Notes: generated by a model not told the origin, from the sequence alone. A stretch of 64,000 nt of DNA from Thermoflavimicrobium dichotomicum (GCF_900114055.1 NZ_FORR01000002.1:1-64000), one strand, 5' to 3'; positions 35,218 through 44,592 are shown, counted from the first letter of the stretch. Made by a program: numbers and translations.

Positions 35218-35244
35218 CCAACCAAATGGTTGGAAAACCAACCA
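35218..35244. promoter_or_regulatory. Stacked CCAACCA/TGGTTGG palindromes before lysE
   Basis: Two overlapping palindromes share the central TGGTTGG: CCAACCA-AA-TGGTTGG (35218-35233) and TGGTTGG-AAAA-CCAACCA (35227-35244). They lie 55-80 bp upstream of the LysE gene and just after the MocR gene, a likely operator for that regulator. Confidence 0.6.
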
Positions 35245-35251
35245 ACCAAAA

Positions 35252-36700
35252 TTAACATGCTTTTCTGATCAAAATAGCCAGGCGACGTAATCCTGTGATC
35301 AATTCCGTTAAGGAGGCGTAACCATACGATATACGCAAAGTGTTACTCTCAAAAGGATCGTAAAGATAACCAGGATTGAGAAGAATGTTCTGCCGCAATG
35401 CCTCCTCAAACAATTTCTTCATTGAGATATCGGAAAATAAACGCAACCAAATATAAAATCCTCCCTTCGGTTGATTCCAGATTCCCAAATCAGAAAATTC
35501 CTTCTCCAATATTTCCAATGCGATCTCCCTTCTCTTCCTTAATTCGGACCGTACTTCTTCGGTATAGGGTATATGTTCACCGCTTTCCAGCCACTTCGCC
35601 ACCACCCACTGAGACAGTGAACTTGAGCCATAGTCTACCTGCATCTTGATATCTGCCAAACGTTCAATCACAGCTTCAGGCCCGACGACCCAACCAATAC
35701 GCAATCCAGGGCTTAATATTTTGGACATGCTACCCAAATAAAGAACCAATCCATTCTTATCATTCGCTTTGATGGGTGGGGGTGCCGACTCATCTAACCA
35801 CAGCTCACGATAAACGTCATCTTCAACCAGCGGAAGTTGAATCTTTTCACACACTTCGAGTAAATCTCGCCGCCGTTCAGATGACATCAGGATCCCGGTT
35901 GGATTGTGAAAGGAAGGAATGGTATATAAGAGAGTCGCATGGTCGTTTCGCTTTAGCTCAGGTAATCCTTTCACGATCACGCCTTCTTCATCCATTGGCA
36001 AGCTTCGCAATTTCATCTGAAGCGATTGAAATAGATGAAGAGAATGGAGATAAGAGGGCCTTTCGACTAAAAGAGTGGATCCATGTTTTAACAAGCCCAG
36101 GGAAATTAACTGTAAAGCCTGTAAAGCACCGGAAACTATCAATATCGAATGGGGAGAAGCAACAATGCCAAAGGAGCGGAGATATTGGCTAATTTGCTCG
36201 CGTAAAAACAGTAACCCTTTTGGTTCTTCGTAACCCCAAGAATCCATCCTTCTCATGAGTTGCTGGAGTATCCGTTCCATCCTTCGCTTTGGAAAGAGTT
36301 CAGGTGTCAGTTCACCTGTCCCTAATCGAATGATCTCCCTTTGAAATTCCAGCCGGTTGATCTGTTGGATTGTCCATTGATTGGGGCGATATAAACCGGC
36401 TTGTACATAGGAATGCCAATTCGGAGGACGTCTAGAGGAAAGTAAAGACCAGGAATTATTAATGACAAAGGTTCCTTTTCTTCCCTTTCCTTCTAGCAAT
36501 CCTTCGGCTACCAGCTCATCAATCGCCGTAACAACCGTACTTCGATTCACTCCAAATGCCTTCGCCAATTCACGCTGTGTTGGAATACGACTGCCTACCG
36601 TCCACTCTCCATGTTCAATTTTTCGACGAATATACTCTTTGATTTGCATATATACGGGTATGGATGAACGCTTATTGGGTTTCCAATCGGATTGAAACAT
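35252..36700 (-). CDS. MocR-family regulator (GntR-type HTH fused to PLP aminotransferase fold)
   Basis: The 482-residue protein has a GntR winged helix (~15-75: YIRRKIEHGEWTVGSRIPTQ, RELAKAFGVNRSTVV) joined to a fold-type I aminotransferase domain (~110-480). That domain has SGALQALQLISLGLL, TIPSFHNPTGILMS, VEDDVYREL and the PLP-lysine region YLGSMSKILSPGLRIGW. MocR proteins use PLP or its amino-acid adduct as effector. Located directly upstream of a LysE exporter, it probably controls that gene. The ATG at 36700 follows GAAGGGT; a GTG four codons earlier is an alternative. Confidence 0.92.
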   Translation of the reverse strand: MFQSDWKPNKRSSIPVYMQIKEYIRRKIEHGEWTVGSRIPTQRELAKAFGVNRSTVVTAIDELVAEGLLEGKGRKGTFVINNSWSLLSSRRPPNWHSYVQAGLYRPNQWTIQQINRLEFQREIIRLGTGELTPELFPKRRMERILQQLMRRMDSWGYEEPKGLLFLREQISQYLRSFGIVASPHSILIVSGALQALQLISLGLLKHGSTLLVERPSYLHSLHLFQSLQMKLRSLPMDEEGVIVKGLPELKRNDHATLLYTIPSFHNPTGILMSSERRRDLLEVCEKIQLPLVEDDVYRELWLDESAPPPIKANDKNGLVLYLGSMSKILSPGLRIGWVVGPEAVIERLADIKMQVDYGSSSLSQWVVAKWLESGEHIPYTEEVRSELRKRREIALEILEKEFSDLGIWNQPKGGFYIWLRLFSDISMKKLFEEALRQNILLNPGYLYDPFESNTLRISYGYASLTELITGLRRLAILIRKAC

Positions 36701-36732
36701 GGTCGGAATCACCCTTCATCATTTCGATAGAT

Positions 36733-36768
36733 AAAAAGCCTCTCTGTCCGCAGACAGAAAGGCTTTTT
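36733..36768 (-). terminator. Terminator of the sdhCAB operon
   Basis: AAAGCCTCTCTGTC and GACAGAAAGGCTTT pair around a CGCA loop, with T-runs on both sides. Confidence 0.88.
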
Positions 36769-36774
36769 AACGGA

Positions 36775-37527
36775 TTAGAACGAAAGCCATTTTTTAAACA
36801 TATACTTCGTTGCTTCACGGTTCATATTGGCAATCGCAGTAGTCAGCGGAATGCCTTTCGGACAAGCTTGTACACAGTTTTGAGAGTTTCCGCACTCTTG
36901 CAGGCCACCATCACTAATCAATGCTTCCAAACGCTCTTCCTTGTTCATTGCACCTGTTGGATGCGTGTTGAACAAATTGACTTGCCCAACGACAAATGGT
37001 CCCATAAAGTTCGATTTGTCGTTTACATTTGGACATGCTTCCAGGCAAACCCCACAAGTCATGCACTTGGATAATTCATAACGCCATTGCCGTTCGTTTT
37101 CTGGCATGCGTGGCCCAGGCCCCAGGTCGTGTGTTCCATCGATTGGAATCCAAGCTTTTACTTTTTTCAAGGCATCGAACATCCGGCCACGATCCACAGC
37201 CAAATCGCGAATCACCGGGAACGTCTTCATCGGTTCCACGCGGATTGGCTGTTCCAATTTATCGATCAAAGCCGTACAAGCCTGGCGTGGACGGCCATTG
37301 ATGACCATGGAGCAAGCACCGCAAACCTCTTCCAAACAGTTCGATTCCCAAACCACAGGTGCCACTTTTTGGCCTTGTGCATTGACAGGATTGCGCTGAA
37401 TCTCCATCAATGCCGAGATAATATTCATATTGGGGCGATAAGGGATTTTAAACTCTTCTTGATAGGGTTGACTATCGGGACCGTCCTGGCGAGTAATAAT
37501 CAGATGAATCGTTTGTTGTTCGCTCAT
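36775..37527 (-). CDS. sdhB: Succinate dehydrogenase iron-sulfur subunit
   Basis: The 250-residue protein carries the plant-ferredoxin-like [2Fe-2S] cysteines in CLEEVCGACSMVINGRPRQAC (first part) and the two downstream clusters in CMTCGVCLEACPN and CGNSQNCVQACPKGIP. It transfers electrons from SdhA flavin to the cytochrome b subunit and menaquinone. Its start codon overlaps the sdhA stop (ATGA), so the two are translationally coupled. It ends the sdhCAB operon. Confidence 0.97.
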   Translation of the reverse strand: MSEQQTIHLIITRQDGPDSQPYQEEFKIPYRPNMNIISALMEIQRNPVNAQGQKVAPVVWESNCLEEVCGACSMVINGRPRQACTALIDKLEQPIRVEPMKTFPVIRDLAVDRGRMFDALKKVKAWIPIDGTHDLGPGPRMPENERQWRYELSKCMTCGVCLEACPNVNDKSNFMGPFVVGQVNLFNTHPTGAMNKEERLEALISDGGLQECGNSQNCVQACPKGIPLTTAIANMNREATKYMFKKWLSF

Positions 37528-39329
37528 TTTTTCTCACCCGCTTCCTGAATTGCTGTACCCTTCTCCTGCTTATCCTTCTTGACTTCGTCTTTTTTCACAT
37601 CATAACGACGTGGGCGAGGTTTGATTAAGGAAACATCAACCGGTTCATACTCGAAAGCGGGTCCATCTGGAGTAAATTTCGCTTTCGTTGTTTTCAGCCA
37701 CTCTTCGTCATTCCGTTCTGGGAATTCTGGTTTGTAGTGTGCACCACGGCTTTCATTCCGGTGATAAGCTCCCAACGTAATCACACGAGCCAGTTGCAAC
37801 ATGTTCCAGAGCTGACGAGTGAATGAAGCAGCCTGGTTACTCCATTTGCTGGTGTCAACCATACTGATCCGTTTATAACGCTCCATCAACTCTTGAATCT
37901 TCTCATCGGTTTTAAGCAGACGATCATTATAACGAACCACGGTAACGTTATCCGTCATCCATTCTCCAAGCTCTTTATGCAGGAGATAAGCATTCTCGTC
38001 TCCATCCATTTTGAGGATGTTTTCATATTTCTCTTCTTCTTTTTTGCGTTGTGCTTCAAAAATCGTGCTGCTGAGATCATCCGCCGATTTTTCCAGACCA
38101 CGGACATAACGAATCGCGTTCGGTCCTGCAATCATTCCACCATAAATACAGGACAAGAGCGAGTTTGCACCCAGACGGTTTGCACCATGATATTGATATT
38201 CACATTCTCCTGCTGCAAACAATCCAGGAATGTTGGTCATTTGATCATAGTCAACCCAGAGGCCACCCATCGAATAGTGAACAGCCGGGAAAATTTTCAT
38301 TGGTACTTTACGTGGGTCTTCACCCATGAATTTCTCATAAATCTCGATAATTCCACCTAATTTAATGTCGAGCTCTTTTGGATCTTTATGGGACAAATCA
38401 AGATAAACCATGTTTTCCCCATTGATACCGAGCTTCATGTCCACACAGACTTTGAAGATCGCCCGGGTAGCGATATCCCTTGGCACCAGGTTTCCATATG
38501 CTGGATACCATTCCTCAAGGAAATACCATGGTTTTCCGTCTTTATATGTCCAAACCCGTCCACCTTCACCCCGAGCAGACTCAGACATCAAACGCAATTT
38601 ATCGTCTCCAGGAATCGCTGTGGGGTGAACCTGGATAAACTCACCATTGGCATAATAGGCTCCTTGCTGATAGACGGCACTGGCAGCTGTACCAGTATTG
38701 ATCATGGAGTTGGTGGATTTACCAAAGATAATGCCAGGGCCACCTGTAGCCAGGATCACTGCATCCGCTGGGAATGCTTCAATTTTACCGCTGCGAAGAT
38801 CCTGGGCCACGATCCCTCGACAGCGTCCTTCATCATCCTGTACGATCGAGAGAAATTCCCAATGCTCAAACTTCGTTACTTTTCCTTCTACCTCATAACG
38901 ACGAACCTGTTCATCCAACGCATATAGCAATTGCTGACCAGTGGTGGCTCCAGCAAATGCAGTCCGGTGATGTTGCGTTCCACCAAAACGACGGAAATCA
39001 ATCAATCCTTCTGGTGTCCGGTTAAATGGTACTCCCATCCGATCCAACAAATAAATAATTCCTGGTGCTGCTTCACACATCGCCTTTACTGGTGGTTGGT
39101 TTGCCAAAAAGTCTCCCCCGTAGACAGTATCATCAAAATGCTCCCACGGAGAGTCTCCCTCACCTTTGGTGTTAACTGCACCATTAATCCCACCTTGTGC
39201 GCAGACAGAGTGTGAGCGCTTCACAGGAACGATTGAAAACAGCTGAATATTTGCACCTGCTTCTGCAGCTTTAATGGTAGCCATCAATCCTGCAAGACCG
39301 CCACCAACAATGATTATTTTCTCGTTCAT
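37524..39329 (-). CDS. sdhA: Succinate dehydrogenase flavoprotein subunit
   Basis: The 601-residue protein has the N-terminal FAD motif IIVGGGLAGLMATIKAAE. It also has SHSVCAQGGINGAVNTKGEG with the region of covalent FAD attachment, FRRFGGTQHHRTAFAG, HYSMGGLWVDYDQ, and GANRLGANSLLSCIYGG. It oxidises succinate to fumarate at the membrane. The C-terminal ~25 residues form a highly charged Lys/Glu tail. It lies 50 bp downstream of sdhC, with GGGAG before the ATG. Confidence 0.97.
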   Translation of the reverse strand: MNEKIIIVGGGLAGLMATIKAAEAGANIQLFSIVPVKRSHSVCAQGGINGAVNTKGEGDSPWEHFDDTVYGGDFLANQPPVKAMCEAAPGIIYLLDRMGVPFNRTPEGLIDFRRFGGTQHHRTAFAGATTGQQLLYALDEQVRRYEVEGKVTKFEHWEFLSIVQDDEGRCRGIVAQDLRSGKIEAFPADAVILATGGPGIIFGKSTNSMINTGTAASAVYQQGAYYANGEFIQVHPTAIPGDDKLRLMSESARGEGGRVWTYKDGKPWYFLEEWYPAYGNLVPRDIATRAIFKVCVDMKLGINGENMVYLDLSHKDPKELDIKLGGIIEIYEKFMGEDPRKVPMKIFPAVHYSMGGLWVDYDQMTNIPGLFAAGECEYQYHGANRLGANSLLSCIYGGMIAGPNAIRYVRGLEKSADDLSSTIFEAQRKKEEEKYENILKMDGDENAYLLHKELGEWMTDNVTVVRYNDRLLKTDEKIQELMERYKRISMVDTSKWSNQAASFTRQLWNMLQLARVITLGAYHRNESRGAHYKPEFPERNDEEWLKTTKAKFTPDGPAFEYEPVDVSLIKPRPRRYDVKKDEVKKDKQEKGTAIQEAGEKK

Positions 39330-39379
39330 ATTGGCAAAAGCTCCCTTCTAATGCTGTGCCAAAGATTTCTATTTTGTCT

Positions 39380-40009
39380 TCATATACCTTTGAATGCGAG
39401 TAACGCACGAATACCTACGTATGAAATCAGAACAAAAGCCCCCATCCAAACATAGGTGGAAACTCTTTGTGCACGCGGTCCAACTGTAATACCCCAGCTC
39501 ACCAGGAAAGACCACATACCATTACAGAAATGGAAGATAGCTGAAATAATTCCAATGATATAAATGGCTACAAAGAAGTTATTCTGGAAAAGCTGTATGG
39601 TTTGATCCGCAAGCTGTGCAGCGGATGCGTCTTGGAACAAGGCAATTTGAATCCGTGTTTGCCATACATGCCAGATAACGAAAATCAATGTAATAACACC
39701 GGTAACCCGTTGCAAAACGAACATGTAGTTGCGGAATGTACTGAACTGATTGACATTGTGTTTTGCTTGGAAAGCGATATACAGGCCGTAAACACCATGG
39801 TAAAGTAAAGGCAAAAAGATAAAAAAGATTTCCAGGAATGGTAAAAAAGGCAGACTCCAAATCCAATTGACCTGTTCAACAAATGCTTCCTTGCCATACG
39901 TCATTTTGTAGTTGCTGATCAAATGCTCGAGCAAAAAAAATCCCACCGGTATAACGCCTAACAAGGAGTGTACCCGACGGTTAAAAAAACTCCGCTGACT
40001 ACTCATCAT
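39380..40009 (-). CDS. sdhC: Succinate dehydrogenase cytochrome b558 subunit
   Basis: The 209-residue membrane protein has five predicted helices and matches the Bacillus-type di-heme b558 anchor. It shows NRRVHSLLGVIPVGFFLLEHL at the start, LLYHGVYGLYIAFQAKHNV and VFVIWHVWQTR-like His positions that bind heme. It anchors SdhAB and reduces menaquinone. It is the first gene of the operon. GGAGG lies just before tandem ATG codons. Confidence 0.95.
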   Translation of the reverse strand: MMSSQRSFFNRRVHSLLGVIPVGFFLLEHLISNYKMTYGKEAFVEQVNWIWSLPFLPFLEIFFIFLPLLYHGVYGLYIAFQAKHNVNQFSTFRNYMFVLQRVTGVITLIFVIWHVWQTRIQIALFQDASAAQLADQTIQLFQNNFFVAIYIIGIISAIFHFCNGMWSFLVSWGITVGPRAQRVSTYVWMGAFVLISYVGIRALLAFKGI

Positions 40010-40216
40010 GTGCCTCCATTCTATCTATGTTTAAAATGGGAAATTAGCCCTCTTTCCAACAGATAAAGGATGGAAAGAGTTTATAAATATCAATGCCTAT
40101 TTTACTCCCAATGACTTTCAAGCGTCAAGAAATCGACAACTTTTATTTGAATTTCCTTTTCATACAATGAAATTTTGGTTATATCTTGCATTTTTCACCA
40201 ATAAAAGCATTTTCAT

Positions 40217-40260
40217 CAGCTTGTTGACAAAATATCTGTTATATGCTGATTTTCCTTTTG
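40217..40260 (+). repeat. Family A repeat fragment, copy A6 (left half)
   Basis: CAGCTTGTTGACAAAATATC and TGTTATATGCTGATTTTCC match the left half of the family, then the match ends. It lies between sdhC and lysC, the position where B. subtilis has yslB. Region 40010-40216 shows otherwise only AT-rich sequence. Confidence 0.7.
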
Positions 40261-40266
40261 CAGATG

Positions 40267-40306
40267 AAAAAACGAATACCGCAAGGCATGATGACACCTT
40301 GCGGTA
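40267..40306 (-). terminator. Terminator of lysC
   Basis: TACCGCAAGG and CCTTGCGGTA form a perfect stem. The minus strand continues TTCGTTTTTTC. Confidence 0.9.
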
Positions 40307-40313
40307 ATAGCCA

Positions 40314-41552
40314 TTAGATCGTTACTGCCTGCTCTTTTTTTACATCCAGCCCAAACGCTGTATGTAATTGTCTGACAGCTTCAAATGCATATTCTTTTTC
40401 CACTACACAAGAGATTTTAATTTCGGATGTACTTACCAGTTTAATATGAATTCCTGCTTCACTTAGAGTCTGAAACATTTTGGCAGCGACACCCGGTTGT
40501 TTCATCATTCCTACACCAACAGCTGAAACCTTGGCCAAACCTGTTTCACATGAAATGCTTTCATATCCCAGCGTGGATTTGGCTTCCTCCAAAATTTGCA
40601 ATGCCAATGGACTATCGGCCTCATCGACACTGAAAACCAGATCCAAAGCAGATTCATCTCTTTCACTTTGTACAATCATATCCACATTGATCTGGGCTTT
40701 TGCCAATGCCTGAAACAATTGGGGCATGGATTGGTTGTATTTAGGAAGCCCATTTACCTTGATACAGGCAACTTCCAAATCATGAGCGACTCCTCTGACA
40801 TCCAGTGTTGTTTCCATTCGATTAGCCTCCTTTACCCAAGTACCAGGTTCATCTACAAAACTGGACCGAACAACAAGTGGCATTCTGTGCGCCATTGCAC
40901 ATTCGACGGAACGTGGGTGTAATACACCTGCACCCAAACGTGCCAGCTCGACCATTTCTTCATACGAAATTTCTTCCAATTTTTGCGCTTGTGAGACCAC
41001 ACGAGGATCGGCGGTAAATACTCCCGTTACATCTGTATAAATTTCACAGCAGTCAGCTGACAAGGCAGCTGCCAAAACAACGGCTGAAGTATCCGAGCCA
41101 CCTCTACCAAGTGTCGTAATCTCTCCTTGTTCAGAAATTCCCTGAAAACCTGCAACGACGACAATTTCACCTTGATCCAGATACTTTTTAATAATGGAAG
41201 TATCTACATGCTGAACCAAAGCTTTCCCATGCACAGCATTGGTTTGAATGCCTGCCTGCCAACCCGTCATCGAACGGGCCGCAAGCCCCTGTTCTTGCAG
41301 TGCCATCGTCAACAAGGCGATGGAAACCTGCTCTCCTGTAGAAAGAAGCATATCCATTTCCCTAGGCGATGGATGGTCACTGATTTGCTGCGCCAATGAA
41401 ACCAATTCATCGGTTGTATGTCCCATCGCTGATACCACAACCACACATTGATGCCCGGCTCTTGCCGTTTTCGCTACCTTTTCAGCCACCTTTTTAATTC
41501 TCTCGACACTTCCAACCGATGTCCCACCATATTTTTGCACAACCAATCCCAT
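40314..41552 (-). CDS. lysC: Aspartokinase (lysine-regulated, LysC type)
   Basis: The 412-residue protein has the kinase domain (VVQKYGGTSVGSVERI at the start, TLGRGGSDTSAVVLAAAL, YTDVTGVFTADPR) followed by two ACT domains (~270-400, with SAVGVGMMKQPGVAAKMF). It makes aspartyl phosphate, the first step to lysine, threonine, methionine and diaminopimelate. A lysine riboswitch with its terminator lies in the leader, so expression drops when lysine is plentiful. In B. subtilis LysC an internal start gives a beta subunit; whether that occurs here was not resolved. AGGAGGG precedes the ATG. Confidence 0.96.
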   Translation of the reverse strand: MGLVVQKYGGTSVGSVERIKKVAEKVAKTARAGHQCVVVVSAMGHTTDELVSLAQQISDHPSPREMDMLLSTGEQVSIALLTMALQEQGLAARSMTGWQAGIQTNAVHGKALVQHVDTSIIKKYLDQGEIVVVAGFQGISEQGEITTLGRGGSDTSAVVLAAALSADCCEIYTDVTGVFTADPRVVSQAQKLEEISYEEMVELARLGAGVLHPRSVECAMAHRMPLVVRSSFVDEPGTWVKEANRMETTLDVRGVAHDLEVACIKVNGLPKYNQSMPQLFQALAKAQINVDMIVQSERDESALDLVFSVDEADSPLALQILEEAKSTLGYESISCETGLAKVSAVGVGMMKQPGVAAKMFQTLSEAGIHIKLVSTSEIKISCVVEKEYAFEAVRQLHTAFGLDVKKEQAVTI

Positions 41553-41592
41553 TTATGTTCCCTCCTTGCTGGTCTCGCACGCCGCTACATAT

Positions 41593-41625
41593 AAAAAAAG
41601 CAACAGCAGAGAAGCCTGCTGTCGC
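41593..41625 (-). terminator. Regulated terminator of the lysC lysine riboswitch
   Basis: On the minus strand GCGACAGCAG pairs with CTGCTGTTGC across a GCTTCT loop, followed by seven T. It is the expression platform of the riboswitch directly upstream. Confidence 0.9.
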
Positions 41626-41639
41626 CGTGTGTACACGAC

Positions 41640-41845
41640 CGTCATGCTCTCCCACTGTAAAGATAGTGCTCCACAAAAGCTAGCGGCTTCTGTGACAGTG
41701 CTGCCCCTATTCGAGTACAGCCCCAGCTCTCCCAAGTGATGGGCCTTAGAGAGAACTTCGGCGATCTTTCCCTTTCCCTGCTTTTCATCGACCCCTCATC
41801 TCCAAACAAGTACTCTTGAAAGTCGCGCCTCTACTTCACATTGCG
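41640..41845 (-). ncRNA. Lysine riboswitch (L box) in the lysC leader
   Basis: The minus strand contains the conserved L-box elements in order: GTAGAGGCGCGACTTTCAAG, AGAGTA, GGAGATGAGGGG, a GATGAAAAGCAGGGAAAG segment, GATCGCCGAAG, GGGGCTGTACTCG and GGCAGCACTGTCACAGAAG. They are followed by a terminator hairpin and the aspartokinase gene. The aptamer should bind lysine and favour termination. Boundaries are approximate. Confidence 0.93.
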
Positions 41846-41949
41846 AGCAATTATCCATGGATATTGAATTATTTTCAATATAATAACATAATTTATTTGG
41901 AAATGGCAAACACCTTTTTTACTTTTTCACCAAGAAATCAGAGATTTTT

Positions 41950-42159
41950 CTACGAACTGGAACCACCACACCCAGCCCCTCCACAACCAGAACCTCCACA
42001 ACCGGAACTACTGCAGCCGGAACTGCTGCAACTGGAGCCACCTCCACCAAAGTAGCCCCATCTCTTTTTCTTCCTCTTTTTTCTGGAACCACCTGTACAT
42101 GCCAAACCGACAATCGCAATCATCACCGTCAAAATCACAAATACAACAATGATGTTCAT
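41950..42159 (-). CDS. Small membrane-anchored protein with a Cys-pentad Gly/Ser tail
   Basis: The 69-residue protein starts with a hydrophobic helix (~1-20), then a basic RKKRKKKRW stretch. The tail has five cysteines spaced exactly five residues apart: SSC, SSSGC, SSSGC, GGSGC, GGAGC. I know no precise family, although Gly-Cys-rich tails occur in other small Bacillales membrane proteins. AAAGGAACC precedes the ATG. The regular Cys spacing could bind metal, form disulfides or be modified. It is a stand-alone gene between lysC (divergent leader) and an M42 peptidase. Confidence 0.6.
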   Translation of the reverse strand: MNIIVVFVILTVMIAIVGLACTGGSRKKRKKKRWGYFGGGGSSCSSSGCSSSGCGGSGCGGAGCGGSSS

Positions 42160-42284
42160 TCACAAGGTTCCTTTCCATTTCTTTTCTATTATTCTAGCAT
42201 GCATCAGGCGATTTTTATCTTAAATCTGTATAAATTTTCTCTTAATTATATAGAAAAACTCGCAAAAAATGACTTCCAAGAATA

Positions 42285-43358
42285 TCACCCAATCATCTGA
42301 TTAAAAGTATTCTGATCCAATTTTTTTACAACTGCTGTCAATAAAGTTGCCGCTTGCTCAAAGTCCTGACGAGACATAATCGTATTGTGGCTATGGGCAT
42401 ACCGGGTCGGAATTGCCAGAAAAATCGTTGGACAACCAATTCCATGAACATGAAATTTCCCGCCATCCGTTCCACCATAAGTAATGGAATCAAACTGTAA
42501 GGGAATACCCAGCTCCTTGGCCGTATCTACAATCAGATCACGCAATCCCCTATGCCCAATCATGGTTACATCTTTCATCACCAAAACAGGTCCGTCACCT
42601 ATGCGACATTTCCCGTCATATCCCCTGAAATTGGGTGTATCGTAGGCATCAATTATATCGACGACCAATGCAATATCCGGATCAACCAGATGAGCGAGAG
42701 TAGCAGCTCCACGCAAACCGACTTCTTCCTGGACAGTAGCCCCACTCCATACCACGTTGGGATGCTCTTCTTTCTGCAACCGCCGCAGTGTTTCGATCGC
42801 CAACGCACATCCTACCCGATTATCCATGGCCTTTCCGCCCCATATCTCTCCATTTTGCATGGTAAAAAAATCAGAGAGAGGCACTACAGGATCTCCCAAA
42901 CGAATGCCCATTTCTTTTACTCTCTCTTTACTATTTGCCCCCACATCTATATACATATCCTTGATTTCCATTAACTGATTTGATTTTTTGGATACAGCAT
43001 AAGTCAACGAATTCCCGCCAATAATCCCCAGATAATCCCCGTGAGTTGATTTCACCTTTACACGTTGATGAAGCAGGTTATGTGTCCACCAAAATCCAAT
43101 GGGTTGAAACTTTAAAAATCCGTCATCTGTAATATGAGTGACCATAAAACCAATTTCATCCATATGTCCAGCAATCAGGACACGGGGACCATCGGGATGT
43201 CCTGTTTTCTTGGCAACAATACTCCCTAAACGATCTTTTACAATTTCTTCGGAATATGGAATCATATATTCTTCCATTTTTTTGGCAACATCTCTTTCAA
43301 ATCCAGATGTCCCATCTGATTCTATCAAATCTTTCATTAATTTTTCTAAAGAATCCAT
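42285..43358 (-). CDS. M42-family aminopeptidase, copy 1
   Basis: The 357-residue protein has the co-catalytic two-zinc layout of M42 tetrahedral aminopeptidases: His/Asp in AGHMDEIGFMV, Asp in KAMDNRVGCALAIE, GluGlu in VQEEVGLRGA, Asp in LVVDIIDAYDT and His in RYAHSHNTIMS. These enzymes trim short peptides in the cytosol. It resembles the copy at 44593-45669 throughout and lies two genes from it, so a duplication is likely. The start is set at the ATG 43358, with a TTG just before it as alternative. Confidence 0.93.
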   Translation of the reverse strand: MDSLEKLMKDLIESDGTSGFERDVAKKMEEYMIPYSEEIVKDRLGSIVAKKTGHPDGPRVLIAGHMDEIGFMVTHITDDGFLKFQPIGFWWTHNLLHQRVKVKSTHGDYLGIIGGNSLTYAVSKKSNQLMEIKDMYIDVGANSKERVKEMGIRLGDPVVPLSDFFTMQNGEIWGGKAMDNRVGCALAIETLRRLQKEEHPNVVWSGATVQEEVGLRGAATLAHLVDPDIALVVDIIDAYDTPNFRGYDGKCRIGDGPVLVMKDVTMIGHRGLRDLIVDTAKELGIPLQFDSITYGGTDGGKFHVHGIGCPTIFLAIPTRYAHSHNTIMSRQDFEQAATLLTAVVKKLDQNTFNQMIG

Positions 43359-43484
43359 CAAATCCCTGCTTTCATTTTAAATTAGCATATAACTTATATA
43401 TTATTCCCTCTATTATTTGTATATAAAACATTCATTTTTCTCTGACTTAACCAATGTAAAGCCAGTGTCCAGCTTTTTTTGCTT

Positions 43485-44459
43485 CTAGTCGATTTTCAAA
43501 ACGTCCTCCAAATCCCACCAATGCTCCAAAATCCAACACACTTCTTCAAAAAACCGTTGCGGATTCACACTTCGGTCTTCAATATCGGCTGTAAACCACT
43601 TAGGCGACTCTTGACACCATAGTAAACGGAAAGCACGGGCAAGCTGATGTGTAGTCAGTTCCCGGTATTGGCGATATCCTTCTACAAATGCAGTCACTTT
43701 TTCCATATTCATGCCACTGCTAGATGAAAATGCCCCAGATAGAAGGACACGGGCAATATCCAAATCTGGATATCCATAGTTCAAGCGATCAAAATCCAGA
43801 ATGCCAGAAATCAGGTTTCCCTGAAACAGGATATTGTCCATCCATAAATCTTGGTGTGCCCAACCTGTTGGACATTTTTTAAACTCCTGCATATCTATGG
43901 ACTCAATGATTTCCTTTTGTCTTTTCAAGAGAAAACGCACACGAAGCGATCGTTCCTCTGAACAAGCCCGCTCCCACTCTCCTCTCCATTTTTGCAGTAA
44001 ATGTAAACGTGTGGGAGCCCAACACAGCTGCCCAGATGGAAAACGGCTTAATATTTGATGCATATATCCCGTTACACGTCCGAGATCATACATTTGCAGC
44101 CAATTTGCCTGACCAGGTGAAATGACAGTTCCATCACATACCTCCATGAGACAAAAAGCAAATCCCGAAGGTGTTCTTAAGAGATATTCCTGATCATTTC
44201 CATAAAGTTTGGGACAGACAACTCCCTCTTCATATAGCTGCTGTTGCATTTTGAGTGCGATTTGAACCCATCGCAATTTTTCGGGTGGATATCGAACTGG
44301 AGAATAACTTTTAATAAACAGTTTCTCTCCCTGATCTGTTACGGCAATCCATTTTTTATTCTGATATCCTTGATCCAATGGTTCCAATTCTTCTATTTGA
44401 AACGAAAAGACTGAAAAAATTCGCTCTACTATCTCATTGATCACTACATCGCCTCTCAT
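43485..44459 (-). CDS. CotS/YtaA-like kinase-fold protein (aminoglycoside phosphotransferase family)
   Basis: The ~324-residue protein has the APH/choline-kinase fold: KLFIKSYSP (Lys of the nucleotide site), CPTGWAHQDLWMDNILFQG (Brenner-like catalytic loop, with HQD where HGD is usual) and SGILDFDRLNYGYPDLDIA (metal-binding DFD). Bacillus spore-coat proteins CotS, CotI and YtaA have this design, so a coat role is plausible. The frame is open 52 codons upstream through the preceding terminator. The start was put at 44459 behind GGGTGGAG; a GTG four codons later is possible. Confidence 0.78.
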   Translation of the reverse strand: MRGDVVINEIVERIFSVFSFQIEELEPLDQGYQNKKWIAVTDQGEKLFIKSYSPVRYPPEKLRWVQIALKMQQQLYEEGVVCPKLYGNDQEYLLRTPSGFAFCLMEVCDGTVISPGQANWLQMYDLGRVTGYMHQILSRFPSGQLCWAPTRLHLLQKWRGEWERACSEERSLRVRFLLKRQKEIIESIDMQEFKKCPTGWAHQDLWMDNILFQGNLISGILDFDRLNYGYPDLDIARVLLSGAFSSSSGMNMEKVTAFVEGYRQYRELTTHQLARAFRLLWCQESPKWFTADIEDRSVNPQRFFEEVCWILEHWWDLEDVLKID

Positions 44460-44547
44460 CTCTCCACCCCTTCCTGAAACTCTCTCACCAACTTGTCCAT
44501 TACTTAATACCCGACTTGATCCAAACCAAACAATACTGGTAAAAAGT

Positions 44548-44584
44548 CCAAAAAGAAAGAGCTCTGAACAAAAACAGAGCCCTT
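44548..44584 (-). terminator. Terminator of M42 copy 2
   Basis: GGGCTCTG pairs with CAGAGCTCT on the minus strand, followed by TTCTTTTT. Confidence 0.75.
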
Positions 44585-44592
44585 CACCCATT

